Translations under genes and position numbers: made by a program
Part shown: piece after piece, positions 23,019-33,609 of the stretch
How the letters are laid out: the number at the start of each line of letters is the position of its first letter
How positions within the stretch are numbered: the stretch's first letter is position 1
NCBI GenBank assembly: GCA_916610825.1
Contig: OU744447.1
Coordinates: 5,587,402 to 5,651,401, forward strand
Direction: 5' to 3'
Origin: Haliclystus octoradiatus
Taxonomy: Eukaryota > Cnidaria > Staurozoa > Stauromedusae > Haliclystidae
Length of the DNA: 64,000 nucleotides
The notes under the pieces: model-generated
Told to the model about the DNA's origin: nothing
The model's input: the letters and a program-made list of their open reading frames with translations, nothing else
The model's database searches: none

Positions 23019-24237
23019 TCGCTTGCTCATTTCAGTCAATAATTCGGTTGTTATCTCGTGTTTTTTACCTAATGTTTCTCTCAGCTCCAAACATGTGACA
23101 GCTCGAGGTCATAAAGTTTGATTAATATTTATATTTTTACTCTTACCGGATTGCAATATCTGGATGTGAGGATCTGGATCTGGATCTTTGCAATCTCTAG
23201 GTCTCTAATTTTTTATAATTAGAGATATCAAGATACACATTTCCTGAGACCTAGAGACAATGCTCTTGCCATAGTATTTGTAAACTCTACATTCTAGCTA
23301 GAGTTAAATTTTATACCAATATGAAATACTCGAAATATTGAAAATAGAATAGAAATGATGTGCATTGCCCGATATATTTCATGTTCAAATACAGTGTTCA
23401 AACGAGATGATTGTTAAAACTAGTCTCGTTGAATAGTCTGACACAGCATTGATGTTTCGCAAAAGGAGGGCATGACATGAATTTGGTACTGCAGAAACTC
23501 TGGATATTATGTTCACAAAAGAAAATCTTTCTAAGAATAATTAAATCTACAATACTCACAGAGATACAGAGAAGAGAATTTCAAACTCGAGGGACTCCAG
23601 TGGTGAGCTGAGCTGACGCCGATGTGACATCTAATTTCTTTCGAAAAGCCTGTTATTCATGTTACGTCCAATTCCAACGCAATTTTTCAATAAATTTCTT
23701 TAGATTCAATTCGGAAATACCTTTGGCATGATTCCTGCTACACAGAGAAGAGCTCCGTGTAAGGCTTGACACACTAAATAGTTTTTGAGAAATTCTGATG
23801 AAGTGATTTAATTTCAATGAATGAATCTGTTGAGCATGGTTTGTCTCTATAGCATCAGCCTAAGACAGTCAATTTCAATTTAGTTGAAACATTCCGCAGC
23901 AACCATTGGCATGTTTTGATAGCTGGGGTTAATATGATAATCAAGTCACGAACATTACCAAGATAGGCTATATCTTTGTTTCCAACAGAGTAAGAAGAAG
24001 ATAAACACATATCCAATATACCATTGGGAAATTCTTACTCACTCAAAATTTCTCAAAGGCAACATTGAATAAGTATCAGCCCAGCTGTGATGATTCTACA
24101 TAGTTGGTACCAGACTACAATAATTACTATGTGTCATTTTCTTACCAAGGTTGCATAATGGTGACTTGTAATAAAAATAGGAACGCATTAATCTGATGGG
24201 AAGGAACATATAATTTTCTAATCGTGCATCAATTGAT
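23019..24237. other. Intergenic, nothing recognised
   Basis: There is no supported gene up to the left edge of duplication unit 1. A short low-complexity stretch (ggatctggatctggatct, about 23170) is the only notable pattern. Confidence 0.45.
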
Positions 24238-24549
24238 ATATCTAAATGGTCAAAATGAGTTAGATTTCGAAATGTAAAATACCACATTAACAAAGGTTGG
24301 AGATGCCAGCTTAAATGACGTTGGCTATGTTTATCCATGATCATCCATACTAATATGAATCAACAATTTGTGAAGAGCTGTGACTTATAGTTATGCCTGA
24401 AAAACCATGCCAATTATGAAAGTTTGGAATGAAATTTTAAACCTGTCTGATTTCTTCGCGGCTTGGATGAGCAATGAGAGTTTAAACCATTGCACTTAGC
24501 AAAAATAGATGAACTCTTCCAATAGTAGTGCACCGTACGGTACCATCAA

Positions 24550-24900
24550 AGATAAGTAATTGAGACGGTATATATACCTACCAAGGGCACCGTACCATTC
24601 TGATATTTCTTGAGGAGTTGATATTTCCGCTACGATCAATGATTGTAGATTCTCTTTATTTATCTCATCAGCAATAATGTAGATCAATTTCAACAGATTT
24701 CAAGACAAATTTGCTTCGATTTTCAATGCAAAATGATGCACCGCAACTAATCATAATGGAATCTCTCTAAACCATTCCATCCGCCATCAGAAGATGGCTT
24801 TCATTTGAGTTGACTTTCGGTGGATTTGAGCCACATTCGATCAGATATGATAAGATGTGAATTCATAAATCCAGTTGTTCTGCTATCCGAGCTAACCTAT
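24550..24900 (-). repeat. tRNA-derived SINE copy (unit 1)
   Basis: Same family as 12939-13312. The B-box region (GGCTCAAATCC on the minus strand) and an A-box-like TTAGCTCGGATAGCAGA are recognisable. The corresponding copy in unit 2 is 43146-43497. Confidence 0.65.
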
Positions 24901-25515
24901 CGCCAGTTATGGGGCTACTTCAATAAATATGTACCAGATTTTAGTATACCATTTTGGGAATCATGCTTGTAACTTTGGGCTTTTCCGATTCCAAATGCTG
25001 AGTTCCTTCTGAAAAAAGTGTTTCCTGCTGTGAATCTTGTAGGGTGTAGACAAACCACTGTCGCAGGGTCAGCAGGAAATGATACATTGATATGTCAATT
25101 ATACTTCAGGAAATGATACATTTATTGGCACTTTATGTGCGTTATTTCCCACTAAACATTCAATTTTAGCGCACTATTTATAGTAAGATTTTTAAAATGG
25201 CAAACACATACGGTCTCCAGTAGTCGGGCGTACCACCTCCAACTTCTTCCATTCCATGCTTCCTAAATTTCAGAACAGCATGTGTGGCACATCAGCATCT
25301 TGTAATGCAAGAACTTAACCCGAAAAGTAAAATGGCCATTTTTGGTCTTCTGTTCAACAAGTCTGAATTAAATACGTGTAGAATGTATAATATGCAAGCA
25401 AAGCAGGCTCCCATTATGGCCTTCAAAATAAAAGGATCAACTAGATATACGATAAAAAATGAAAGAATATATGAATTTGGAATAAAGATAAAATTAATAA
25501 TTAACAAACGAAAAA

Positions 25516-25796
25516 ATCAGACATTCATATTTGCTACTATTAGTTTCAAGCCAAGGTGATCATCAGACAATTTAATCTGTGAAAAATATATGTGATACAT
25601 TCTATGGTATATATATAGAAGCAGCTAATTTTATTGTTAATTTTTCTATTGTTTATATTTGGTAATTACTTTGTTCTTTAGATAATGGTTCCTGTTTATT
25701 GTTAAGATTTAAAGAATGTATCACATATTTTTCACAGATTAAATTGCCTGATGATCGCCTTGGCGTGAAACTAATAGTAGCAAATATGAATGCCTG
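25516..25796. mobile_element. 281-bp hairpin MITE (unit 1)
   Basis: Arms of about 85 bp (25516-25605 and 25710-25796) are inverted copies beginning CAGACATTCATATTTGC and ending GCAAATATGAATGCCTG, separated by about 100 bp. I see no clear target duplication. The unit 2 copy is at about 44113-44393. The open frame at 25284-25559 runs into the left arm and is not a credible gene. Confidence 0.65.
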
Positions 25797-26616
25797 ATTT
25801 AACATAAGTACCTTGATATTACTAAAGATAAAATTAGAGATAATTAGGTAATGAAGGATTGCGGAGAACAGATATGACAAATAAAAGGCTCATACTAAGC
25901 TATATTGCTTATCAGTGTTATCATGCTTTATAATCACATTAATTAACTTATCCCCGTAATATATCAATCAACTCTAACAAATATTACTTCGTTGATTGAT
26001 CTAAACAATAATCAACTTACAAAGTTTGTAGAGCTTTTCTCATTTAGCAGCTAAATGCAAAGTACTGTTTGCTATCTACCAGAAACGTTTGCTAACGTAG
26101 CAGACGTTCGTACTATACCAATAATAGTTTACTTATCAGACTATAGGCAGTAATATGTTCCTTATTTCATGCAAATCCATACTCAACGGACGTTTCGTAT
26201 TGGTCTTCATTTTGTAAAGTGCACCCATGTGGTAACAGCGGTGTGTGCGTTTGTAATTTTATTTTATTCTGGTTTTCAATATGAGATCAGAGCCCGTTTA
26301 CATTGTTCTGAAAACGTGTTCATATATCAAGCTTATTGTACTTCAAAATCCTAATTTATAACATGGCTAACAGATTAAAATAATGAAGAAGAAAAAATGT
26401 TCAAGTGAGAATAGTTGTTACAATAATGATAACATAAAGGGTTTTACTTGTGTGCCATATGTGATAAAATGTTCTGTATATACTTCAAATGTTCTGTAAT
26501 GTTGTATCCCTATGTTAACCATATATCGTAAAATACGAAATGAAAAATAAAGAAAAGAAAAGAAAAATCAATTGTTCAAATTTTTGGTATTCAAATTCTA
26601 ATCTTATGAACAAATA

Positions 26617-27041
26617 TCAATTGCGAGTGGAAGAATCAGCAACGACATGTTTCAGAGAAACAGAGAAATATGTTGTGCCATCGTTATCTTGGACATAACC
26701 TGTAAGACCTTCTTCATACCAAAACCGATATTCTCTGCCTTGGACCAAATTGACGTAATTTTCAGACACAATTACCTTAGAGGTGATAATATCGCCAGGC
26801 GTGCTCGTAAACCTGCTAACAATACCATTATTGTCATGGTTATCAGTTAACAATACAAGGATTCTTTGAAAATCAGGGTGCTGACAAGAGAATGGTGACG
26901 AGGGATATCCAGAACATTTTACCCCACCGTGTTCCCAACTCAGTTTAATCCAATAGTAACCAGTAGTACAACCATGGTTGAATGCAGAATAATCGTCTGC
27001 TTTTCCTTTGATGAAGAATTCTGATCCAATTGAAATATAGT
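26617..27041 (-). CDS. Gene B exon 3: single repeat-domain exon and stop
   Basis: The acceptor ACTATTTCAG borders 27041; phase-1 entry gives Asp then YISIGSEFFIKGKADD. It is open to the TGA at 26617-26619, one codon shorter than gene A (one Ser missing in the SGYPSSP loop). It is very close to gene A exon 3 over its whole length. In contrast, its duplication partner, gene C exon 3, matches only at the two ends and differs strongly in the middle. The exon is intact, but the gene is interrupted upstream by G1. Confidence 0.78.
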
Positions 27042-28040
27042 CTGAAATAGTAAACAATCCAATCTAAATATATTCACAAGATATGTTTGATGACAATGAC
27101 AGTGCATCTGGCAGGATTATTTATTTATTGAATGAGATTGGTTATTTTTCTTAATACGTCAGATGCAAGTACGAGGTTGAGTAGGCTGATGCAAAAGCAT
27201 GTTTCATCATAAAATGCATACATATACACATACTTCTTGGAGAGCGCTTCGTACGGATTTTATTCACAAGCGTGAAGTATCGTAAAACGAACAAGCGAGA
27301 CTCTGCGAGTTAGTGAGTTTTATGATACAAAGCAAAAAAAGTAATGTAGACGGTGTCGCCCTACCGAAGGCACTCGTACAATTCCTCTATTTTAGAGGAG
27401 TGGCTCTTTTCGCTAAGTGCAATGATTTCAAACGTTCTTTACTGATCTCAGCCGCGACATTGCAGATCAATTTCAACAGATTTCATGGCTGACTGGTCTC
27501 ACTTTTGGATGCCCCCAAGATGCACCTCAGCTACTCATAATGCAATTATCTGTGGACTACATTCCATCCGCCATCCTTAGATGGTACTAATTTGATGTTT
27601 TAGATAAAGTCAAGGCTTGGGGATTGAATAAGAATCAACGCACATTATATTGATTGAAATTAAAAATTCTATATACCTAAGCATTCCATATAGTTTCTCT
27701 TTATGATTAAGCTGATTTCATGCTAAGCACGTTTACCCCGGGATAAACAAACTAACTCGGGAGAGATTTAACCAAACTTGTGTAGGTGGATTTGACCCGA
27801 TAGTTGAATGAGAATGGACTCCCCCGGGAATCTTATTTTCCACCAAGCAGCATAATAATTTTTTTTACAACTTTACTTGATTCAAATTGATTTTTAACAC
27901 GTTTATAGAGTATATTCAGAACTCATATCATGTTTTGAATTAATGTTATTTATAACATAAACCATGTCAATCCTTTTGAATTAAACTTAACAATCATAAT
28001 TATTATTGTGATCATCATGAATCATATATGTTATCCATAC
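27042..28040. other. Intron 2 of gene B, partly deleted, with a truncated SINE
   Basis: Compared with gene C, about 400 bp are missing near 27835-27850, where the words on either side are joined directly. A SINE copy lacking its tRNA head lies at about 27338-27625 on the minus strand, at the same place as 45935-46222 in gene C. Confidence 0.6.
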
Positions 28041-28062
28041 CTGCCCATGACTGATTTTGTCT
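28041..28062 (-). CDS. Gene B exon 2: 22-nt micro-exon
   Basis: The same micro-exon as in genes A and C (RQNQSWA plus one base), with acceptor TTCGTTTCAG and donor gtatgg on the minus strand. Confidence 0.75.
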
Positions 28063-28692
28063 CTGAAACGAAAGAAGGAAACAAGAGTCATTTGAAAATA
28101 ATGATGAACTGTAAATCAGCAAGACATTTTATTGCTCAAGAAAACATTAAAGGCATAAAATTGACCGGCGGCCTTTGCACTTGGTCTTCGAAGTGGTGCA
28201 TGATGGACTGATTCACAGTATTATTGTTTTGTGGCTTGAAAATGGTATTCACTTTTTAACTTTGAGCCCGCAAGGCGCGATGGTAAATTTTATGTCATTA
28301 CTAAGTGTATCATTTTGAGAATTTCCACAAGTTAGGATGTCGATTGTTATATCCTGGTGGAACTCTTTAAACTTTTAACTTTTTAAACTTTATGTCACCG
28401 TGACGTCAAAGAGTAAATCCTTTTTCATACTTAACCTTTAAACCATCATTTGTTACCGTATTTCTATGCTAACAGTTGCACAAGTTTGAACAAGTAAATG
28501 TGGATATTATATATTGCTTGAAAATTCAAAATGAATACACACGTACATATTACATACACATACAAATAAGACAGACACAAAAATACAAATAAATATTGTA
28601 AACGGTTCATGAATAAAACAAAAAATTACAAATAAAGGATAACACGAATTCATTAAAAATCAAGAATAAATTAGTAAAATCATACAACTTAC
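28063..28692. other. Intron 1 of gene B, with a TTAA-type MITE and the empty site of the foldback element
   Basis: A MITE copy (left end ATAAAATTGACCGGCGG near 28155, right end near 28297) corresponds to those in genes A and C. At about 28346-28360 the sequence GAACTCTTTAAACTTTTAAC is uninterrupted; gene C has a 2.4-kb insertion at that TTAA. Confidence 0.7.
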
Positions 28693-28763
28693 TACAGCAT
28701 GAGTGACTCCATCCAAGCCGTAAAGTCTGAGATGGAAATAGGAAAATAAGATGCAATTGTTCT
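28693..28763 (-). pseudogene. Gene B exon 1, 3' part (downstream of the G1 insertion)
   Basis: On the minus strand this encodes the end of the PAN-like module (NCILFSYFHLRLYGLDGVTHA) and the intact donor gtaagt. It is separated from the rest of exon 1 (33361-33609) by the G1 retrotransposon. The last codon before the donor is GTA (Val) where genes A and C have GAA. Confidence 0.85.
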
Positions 28764-28921
28764 TGTTGTATTCTAACAATACGTATTATAATCAGTTGCT
28801 AGGCAACATTGCTTATGCACATATCCTGTATGCTAATATTAAATATACTCAATACTTATTTGCTACTCAAAGAGTGTAGTCGTTGTCTTAGTTCTTTACC
28901 TTGTTATAATCAAACACAACA
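28764..28921 (+). repeat. G1 5' LTR
   Basis: 158 bp, TGTTGTATTC...AACACAACA. Identical by eye to the 3' LTR at 33203-33360. Confidence 0.95.
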
Positions 28922-29042
28922 AATTGGCGACGAGGATAAATTTTATTATTTTATTCATATTATACATATATACATTCAATTATTTAATGATACATATACA
29001 TTCATTAAATTTTTATTCTTAACTCATTATTCGTCACAAGTC

Positions 29043-32000
29043 ATGGCAGAGTTAAAAAGTATACCAATCAGATTACCACCACCATATCTAGAACATCCAA
29101 CAGATGAAAGACCAAACTGGGAACGTTGGCTACGACAAGTCGAGGACTACATCGCAATATATAACCACGGTTTGTCAGAAAACAAGCAACTAACTGGAGA
29201 TGTTCAAAATCAATTTTTTAGAAGTTTGCTAGGTACCGAAGGTATGCGATTGGCAGAAGGCAATTCAACCTTGTCAAGTATACAAGGACAGAGTTTTGAT
29301 TCTATAAAGAAAGCAGCAGCATCTATATTCGAAGAAAAAGGCTGTGAAATTCGATCAGCAACAGAATTATTCACAAGAAAGCAACACAAATCAGAAACTA
29401 TTGCTGAATTTGTTTCAGAACTTAGAAATTTCTGTCGAAAAATAAAGTTGGAAGAAAAAGAGGATTACGTGTTAGCGATATTATTAGCAGCAGGAGTTCA
29501 TTCAAAATCTACACAAACAAGACTTCTACGGGAAACCAAAATTGAATTGGAATCCTTTTTAAATATATCGCAATCTGAAGAAGCGGCACGTAAAGAACAA
29601 GTAAAACTACAAGCCACAAATACAAATCACGCAAGCAATATACAAGCGGTAAAGCAAACAAAGAAGGTATTAGCATCCAAAACAAAGAACAATCAATCAC
29701 AGAAACAATCGACTACAACAGACAATTGTTGGTTTTGTGGCTACAAACGTCACGAAAACGGCCGAAATGATTGCCCAGCCAAAGAGGCAATATGCAATAG
29801 CTGTGGATCAACAGGACATTTTGCCAAAGTCTGCAAAAAATCAAACAAGAATGATAAAAAGGTAAGTATCATCAAATTCACCGAAACTACAAAGGAGTCA
29901 TCTACTACACAGCAAGAATCAGCCATTGATGATGTCTCTCAGACGGTAAACAACATTTATTCATGGAATACTACAATGGAAATTCACCATGGCAATAAAT
30001 CAACGCAAATCACAGCTATGATCGACACTGGTGCATGTGCTACAATAATCAGCCATGACATCTACTGCAGATTCCTACAAGAGATACCATTGCAAAAACC
30101 AAAAGCCAATCTACTCAATTATGATGGTACACCGATCATTGGTATAAAAGGAATAATAAATTGTCCAATTACTATTGCAGGACATAAAAACAACATTGAC
30201 ATTTACATAATTGACAATAAGCAACATTCAATTATTGGTCAAAATGCCATTCGAGCATTAGGTCTTTGTCTAGACGGAAAGACCGGCACTATAAACTCAA
30301 TCAAAGACTCAGAAAAATTTCTAAAGCCATTCTCAAATTTACAAAAGACTGAAATTGGTAAATTTCCTGAGTACAGACATACTATTCTTCTAAGAGACAA
30401 TTACAAACCAAATGCAAACAAATTAAGAACAATTCCACTGGCTAAAGAAGAATTAGTAAAACAAGAAATCAACAACATGGTAAAAACAGGGATATGGGAG
30501 AAAATCGACAAATCAGAATGGGCACATTGTATAGTTCCTGTCTGGAAACCTGACGGATCTGTAAGAATAACTGCAGATTTAACAAGTCTAAATGAACAAA
30601 TCATCCCAACACGCCATCCTTTACCTAACATGAGCGATTTATGTCATAAATTAAAAGATTCTACTCACTTCACAAAGCTAGACTTATCTAAAGCATATTA
30701 TCACATCGAGTTAGCCGAAGAAAGTCGTCCACTCACTGCATCTATCACACCACTTGGCTTATATCAATACAAACGTTTGCCTATGGGGTTAAAAGATGCA
30801 GCATCAGCATTCCAAGCATGTGTTGAAAGAGCTTTGGCAAATATTCCAGGTTGTGTATCTTATATTGACGACATTCTAATCTATGCAAAGAATATTCAAG
30901 AGCATGATAACATTTTACATCAAGTATTAAAAGCACTTAACGATAACGATTTCAGACTCAATCCAAAGAAGTGCATCTTTAATCAGCAATCTATTTCATT
31001 TCTTGGACGTCGGATCTCCAACAACAGCATTCAACCAGATCCAGAACGCTATACTGCAATTTCCAAAATGCCTGATCCTGAAAACAAAAAACAATTACAA
31101 TCATTTTTGGGTGTAGTGAACTACTTTAGAGAATATATACCAAACGCTGCTACTAGACTAGAATCTCTTTACAAATTACTACGCAAAGATGTCAAATGGG
31201 TATGGACAGATGATCAACAAACTGCTACTAATGATATTAGAAAAGCTCTATCTTCAATGGTTAGTCTTCGTTTATTCGACCCGTATGCAGCTACAATACT
31301 CACTACAGATGCATCCGACATTGGTCTTGGTGCAGTTCTCACACAAATTCAAAATTCAAAAGAAGTACCAATTGCATTTGCTTCTCATGCTCTTAGCACT
31401 AGTGAACGAAATTATGCTACTAATGAGAGGGAAGCACTAGGAGTATTATGGGCATGTGAACATTTTGAAAAATATTTACTTGGGCGTAAATTTACATTGC
31501 AATCTGATCATCAGCCACTCAAGACATTACTGATGCCATCAAACAAACGAAAATCATCAAAATTCATTCGATGGTCTGAGCGTCTACAGTGTTTTAACTA
31601 TACGTTTCAATACAAGCCTGGCAAGGAAAATCCTGCAGATGGTTTTTCAAGACTACCAACAACAAAAATATCGGACGCTACCATAGCAACTACGTCATAT
31701 TCAGCTACATCAATCGACATTATGTACATCACAGAAGGTATCAGTCTCGAAGACATTGCAGCCAGCGCCAAAAACGATGACAGCTATCAAGTTATCTCAA
31801 ACTACATTACTACACAATGGCCTTCACTACGCCAGATAAAAGATAATCCATTCTCATCAAGTCTACATCGTATACGAGACGAGCTAGATGTACGCACTCA
31901 ACACGGCACAAACATCATCCTACGAGATAATAAAGTAGTAATACCATCATCACTCCAAAGACACATTCTTAGTCTAGCACACACTGGTCATCCTGGCATC

Positions 32001-33077
32001 GTCCGTTTGAAACAGAAATTACGATCAACATACTGGTGGCCTGGCATGGACAAAGACGCAGAAACATACGTCAAGCACTGTGATGGATGTCAAGGAACAT
32101 CAAAAAGCCTCCCAAAACGAAACATTACAGCCGACAAAAAGGTACCTCCACCAGTCACGCCTTGGACTAAACTAGCAATTGACATTACTGGTCCATTCTT
32201 CGTAGCACCGAAATCTGAGCAATACATCATAGCTCTAATTGACTACACCACTAAATATGTAAGTCTACTACCAACAACAAACATTAATAGCAACACAGTT
32301 ATAAATTGGTTGGATGAGACATTTTCAATCTTTGGTCTACCACAAGACTTGGTAAGCGATAACGGACCGCAGTTTATTTCAGATGTTTTTGAACATTATC
32401 TGCAATCGCATGACATATGTCATATTCATACAATACCGTACCATCCAGAGAGCAACGGGTTAATTGAGAGATTCAATAGATATTTAAAGAACGGCATTCA
32501 AGCATTTACACGAGCCAAGAAACCTTGGAAAGAAGGAATCCGCTCACTTTTGATCAATTATTTAGCTACGCCTAACGGCAATGACGGAAAATCACCTGGC
32601 CAACGACAGTTTAATCGTAATTTTCGTGCACCACATGAAGTCATTGTTAACAGAAGCTCAACACTTACATCATCAACTACATCTACTCAAAAGCATAATA
32701 CAAGCATTATCGATGATTCTACAAACAACTATTCTACTCCGACATCATCAAATTCAAATAAGAAATCATACACAAAAGGACAACAAGTACTTACCAGAAT
32801 ATTCAATCCACGAAAGGGAATGTCTCCTTGGTCAAAAAAACCAGTCATCGTTCAACAATATGTTGGTAATCATTGTTATGACATTAAAACAAAAAACTTT
32901 GGAATTATTCGTCGGCATGCACGAGACATTCGACCTTACTATTCACCACCAGAGGAACATATTATTTACCCTACTCTACAGCCTGAAGCCAATGAAGCAA
33001 AACAAAAAAGACCAACTCGAGCTTCTAGAAACAACATACCATCTCATTTAAAGGACTTTATTGTATATCATAAATAG
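29043..33077 (+). CDS. gag-pol: G1 gag-pol polyprotein
   Basis: The start at 29043 (MAELKSIPIR) is the first ATG after the primer-binding site; the frame is open further upstream into the LTR, but that is unlikely to be translated. It has 1344 codons. In order: gag; two zinc knuckles at about residues 229-266, the first non-canonical (C-x2-C-x4-H-x6-C) and the second canonical (C-x2-C-x4-H-x4-C); aspartic protease with DTGA near residue 328; reverse transcriptase with YIDD at about 607-610; RNase H with TTDAS near 756 and NEREALG; and integrase with an HHCC zinc motif and catalytic D1047, D1106 and E1142 (D,D-35-E spacing intact). Gag and pol share one frame with no shift or stop, so a mechanism for making excess gag is not obvious. 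All key catalytic residues are present. Confidence 0.95.
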   Translation: MAELKSIPIRLPPPYLEHPTDERPNWERWLRQVEDYIAIYNHGLSENKQLTGDVQNQFFRSLLGTEGMRLAEGNSTLSSIQGQSFDSIKKAAASIFEEKGCEIRSATELFTRKQHKSETIAEFVSELRNFCRKIKLEEKEDYVLAILLAAGVHSKSTQTRLLRETKIELESFLNISQSEEAARKEQVKLQATNTNHASNIQAVKQTKKVLASKTKNNQSQKQSTTTDNCWFCGYKRHENGRNDCPAKEAICNSCGSTGHFAKVCKKSNKNDKKVSIIKFTETTKESSTTQQESAIDDVSQTVNNIYSWNTTMEIHHGNKSTQITAMIDTGACATIISHDIYCRFLQEIPLQKPKANLLNYDGTPIIGIKGIINCPITIAGHKNNIDIYIIDNKQHSIIGQNAIRALGLCLDGKTGTINSIKDSEKFLKPFSNLQKTEIGKFPEYRHTILLRDNYKPNANKLRTIPLAKEELVKQEINNMVKTGIWEKIDKSEWAHCIVPVWKPDGSVRITADLTSLNEQIIPTRHPLPNMSDLCHKLKDSTHFTKLDLSKAYYHIELAEESRPLTASITPLGLYQYKRLPMGLKDAASAFQACVERALANIPGCVSYIDDILIYAKNIQEHDNILHQVLKALNDNDFRLNPKKCIFNQQSISFLGRRISNNSIQPDPERYTAISKMPDPENKKQLQSFLGVVNYFREYIPNAATRLESLYKLLRKDVKWVWTDDQQTATNDIRKALSSMVSLRLFDPYAATILTTDASDIGLGAVLTQIQNSKEVPIAFASHALSTSERNYATNEREALGVLWACEHFEKYLLGRKFTLQSDHQPLKTLLMPSNKRKSSKFIRWSERLQCFNYTFQYKPGKENPADGFSRLPTTKISDATIATTSYSATSIDIMYITEGISLEDIAASAKNDDSYQVISNYITTQWPSLRQIKDNPFSSSLHRIRDELDVRTQHGTNIILRDNKVVIPSSLQRHILSLAHTGHPGIVRLKQKLRSTYWWPGMDKDAETYVKHCDGCQGTSKSLPKRNITADKKVPPPVTPWTKLAIDITGPFFVAPKSEQYIIALIDYTTKYVSLLPTTNINSNTVINWLDETFSIFGLPQDLVSDNGPQFISDVFEHYLQSHDICHIHTIPYHPESNGLIERFNRYLKNGIQAFTRAKKPWKEGIRSLLINYLATPNGNDGKSPGQRQFNRNFRAPHEVIVNRSSTLTSSTTSTQKHNTSIIDDSTNNYSTPTSSNSNKKSYTKGQQVLTRIFNPRKGMSPWSKKPVIVQQYVGNHCYDIKTKNFGIIRRHARDIRPYYSPPEEHIIYPTLQPEANEAKQKRPTRASRNNIPSHLKDFIVYHK

Positions 33078-33202
33078 TATATTTAGTGATTAACGTTAAT
33101 TTCAAGTTATCTTTAGTAATCTTATAATCTTATTATTCAATCACAATACAATAAAATACAATACATTTATTCATAAATATAACGTTAATCAGAGCGGGTG
33201 TA

Positions 33203-33360
33203 TGTTGTATTCTAACAATACGTATTATAATCAGTTGCTAGGCAACATTGCTTATGCACATATCCTGTATGCTAATATTAAATATACTCAATACTTATTT
33301 GCTACTCAAAGAGTGTAGTCGTTGTCTTAGTTCTTTACCTTGTTATAATCAAACACAACA
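33203..33360 (+). repeat. G1 3' LTR
   Basis: 158 bp, identical by eye to 28764-28921; followed by the target duplication GTTCT. Confidence 0.95.
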
Positions 33361-33609
33361 GTTCTCTTTCATACCATCTATGTAATCAAGACCATCACAT
33401 TCAAAATTTCCATTACAATGCAATATACACTGTGTGGAAGAGCTCATCGACGAGATGCCAATAACCAAGCTACTTGTATTTGCAGTAGAATTCATGTACA
33501 ATTTAAATGTCCCAGGAGCATCACAGGAAGGATTTGTTAATAATACTGATAAAGCGAAGGCACACGATGAGAGAATATAAAGTAAACACAGTTTATAATT
33601 GGCAGTCAT
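33361..33609 (-). pseudogene. Gene B exon 1, 5' part (upstream of the G1 insertion)
   Basis: On the minus strand this encodes the signal peptide (LCLLYILSSCAFALSVLL) and most of the PAN-like module up to GMKEN, where the reading frame runs into the G1 LTR and stops within four codons (stop at 33349). Without the insertion and one copy of its target duplication, exon 1 would be 315 bases (105 codons), one codon shorter than in genes A and C because the Ser after NPSC is missing. The gene is otherwise intact, so G1 is what breaks it, unless the element is removed by splicing. Confidence 0.88.

Larger units (their letters stand above)
28764..33360 (+). mobile_element. Complete Ty3/gypsy LTR retrotransposon G1
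   Basis: 4597 bp, bounded by 158-bp LTRs (28764-28921 and 33203-33360) that are identical by eye, begin TG and end CA. A 5-bp target duplication GTTCT lies at 28759-28763 and 33361-33365. A putative primer-binding site (TTGGCGACGAGGAT) follows the 5' LTR, and a purine-rich tract (AGAGCGGG) precedes the 3' LTR. The single long frame between them encodes gag and pol with no visible defect; no envelope gene is present. Identical LTRs and intact coding mean a recent insertion. It sits in exon 1 of gene B in the opposite orientation to the gene. Confidence 0.96.

Noticed and set aside
25284-25559. 91-codon plus-strand frame also present at 43881-44156
   Set aside because: It is present twice only because of the segmental duplication; its end lies in the hairpin MITE and no protein motif is visible.
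31189-31440. Second gene within G1 in another frame (also 32581-33051)
   Set aside because: They are shadow frames of the gag-pol reading frame.
33078-33202. Envelope gene of G1
   Set aside because: Only 125 bp lie between the pol stop and the 3' LTR; no envelope can fit.
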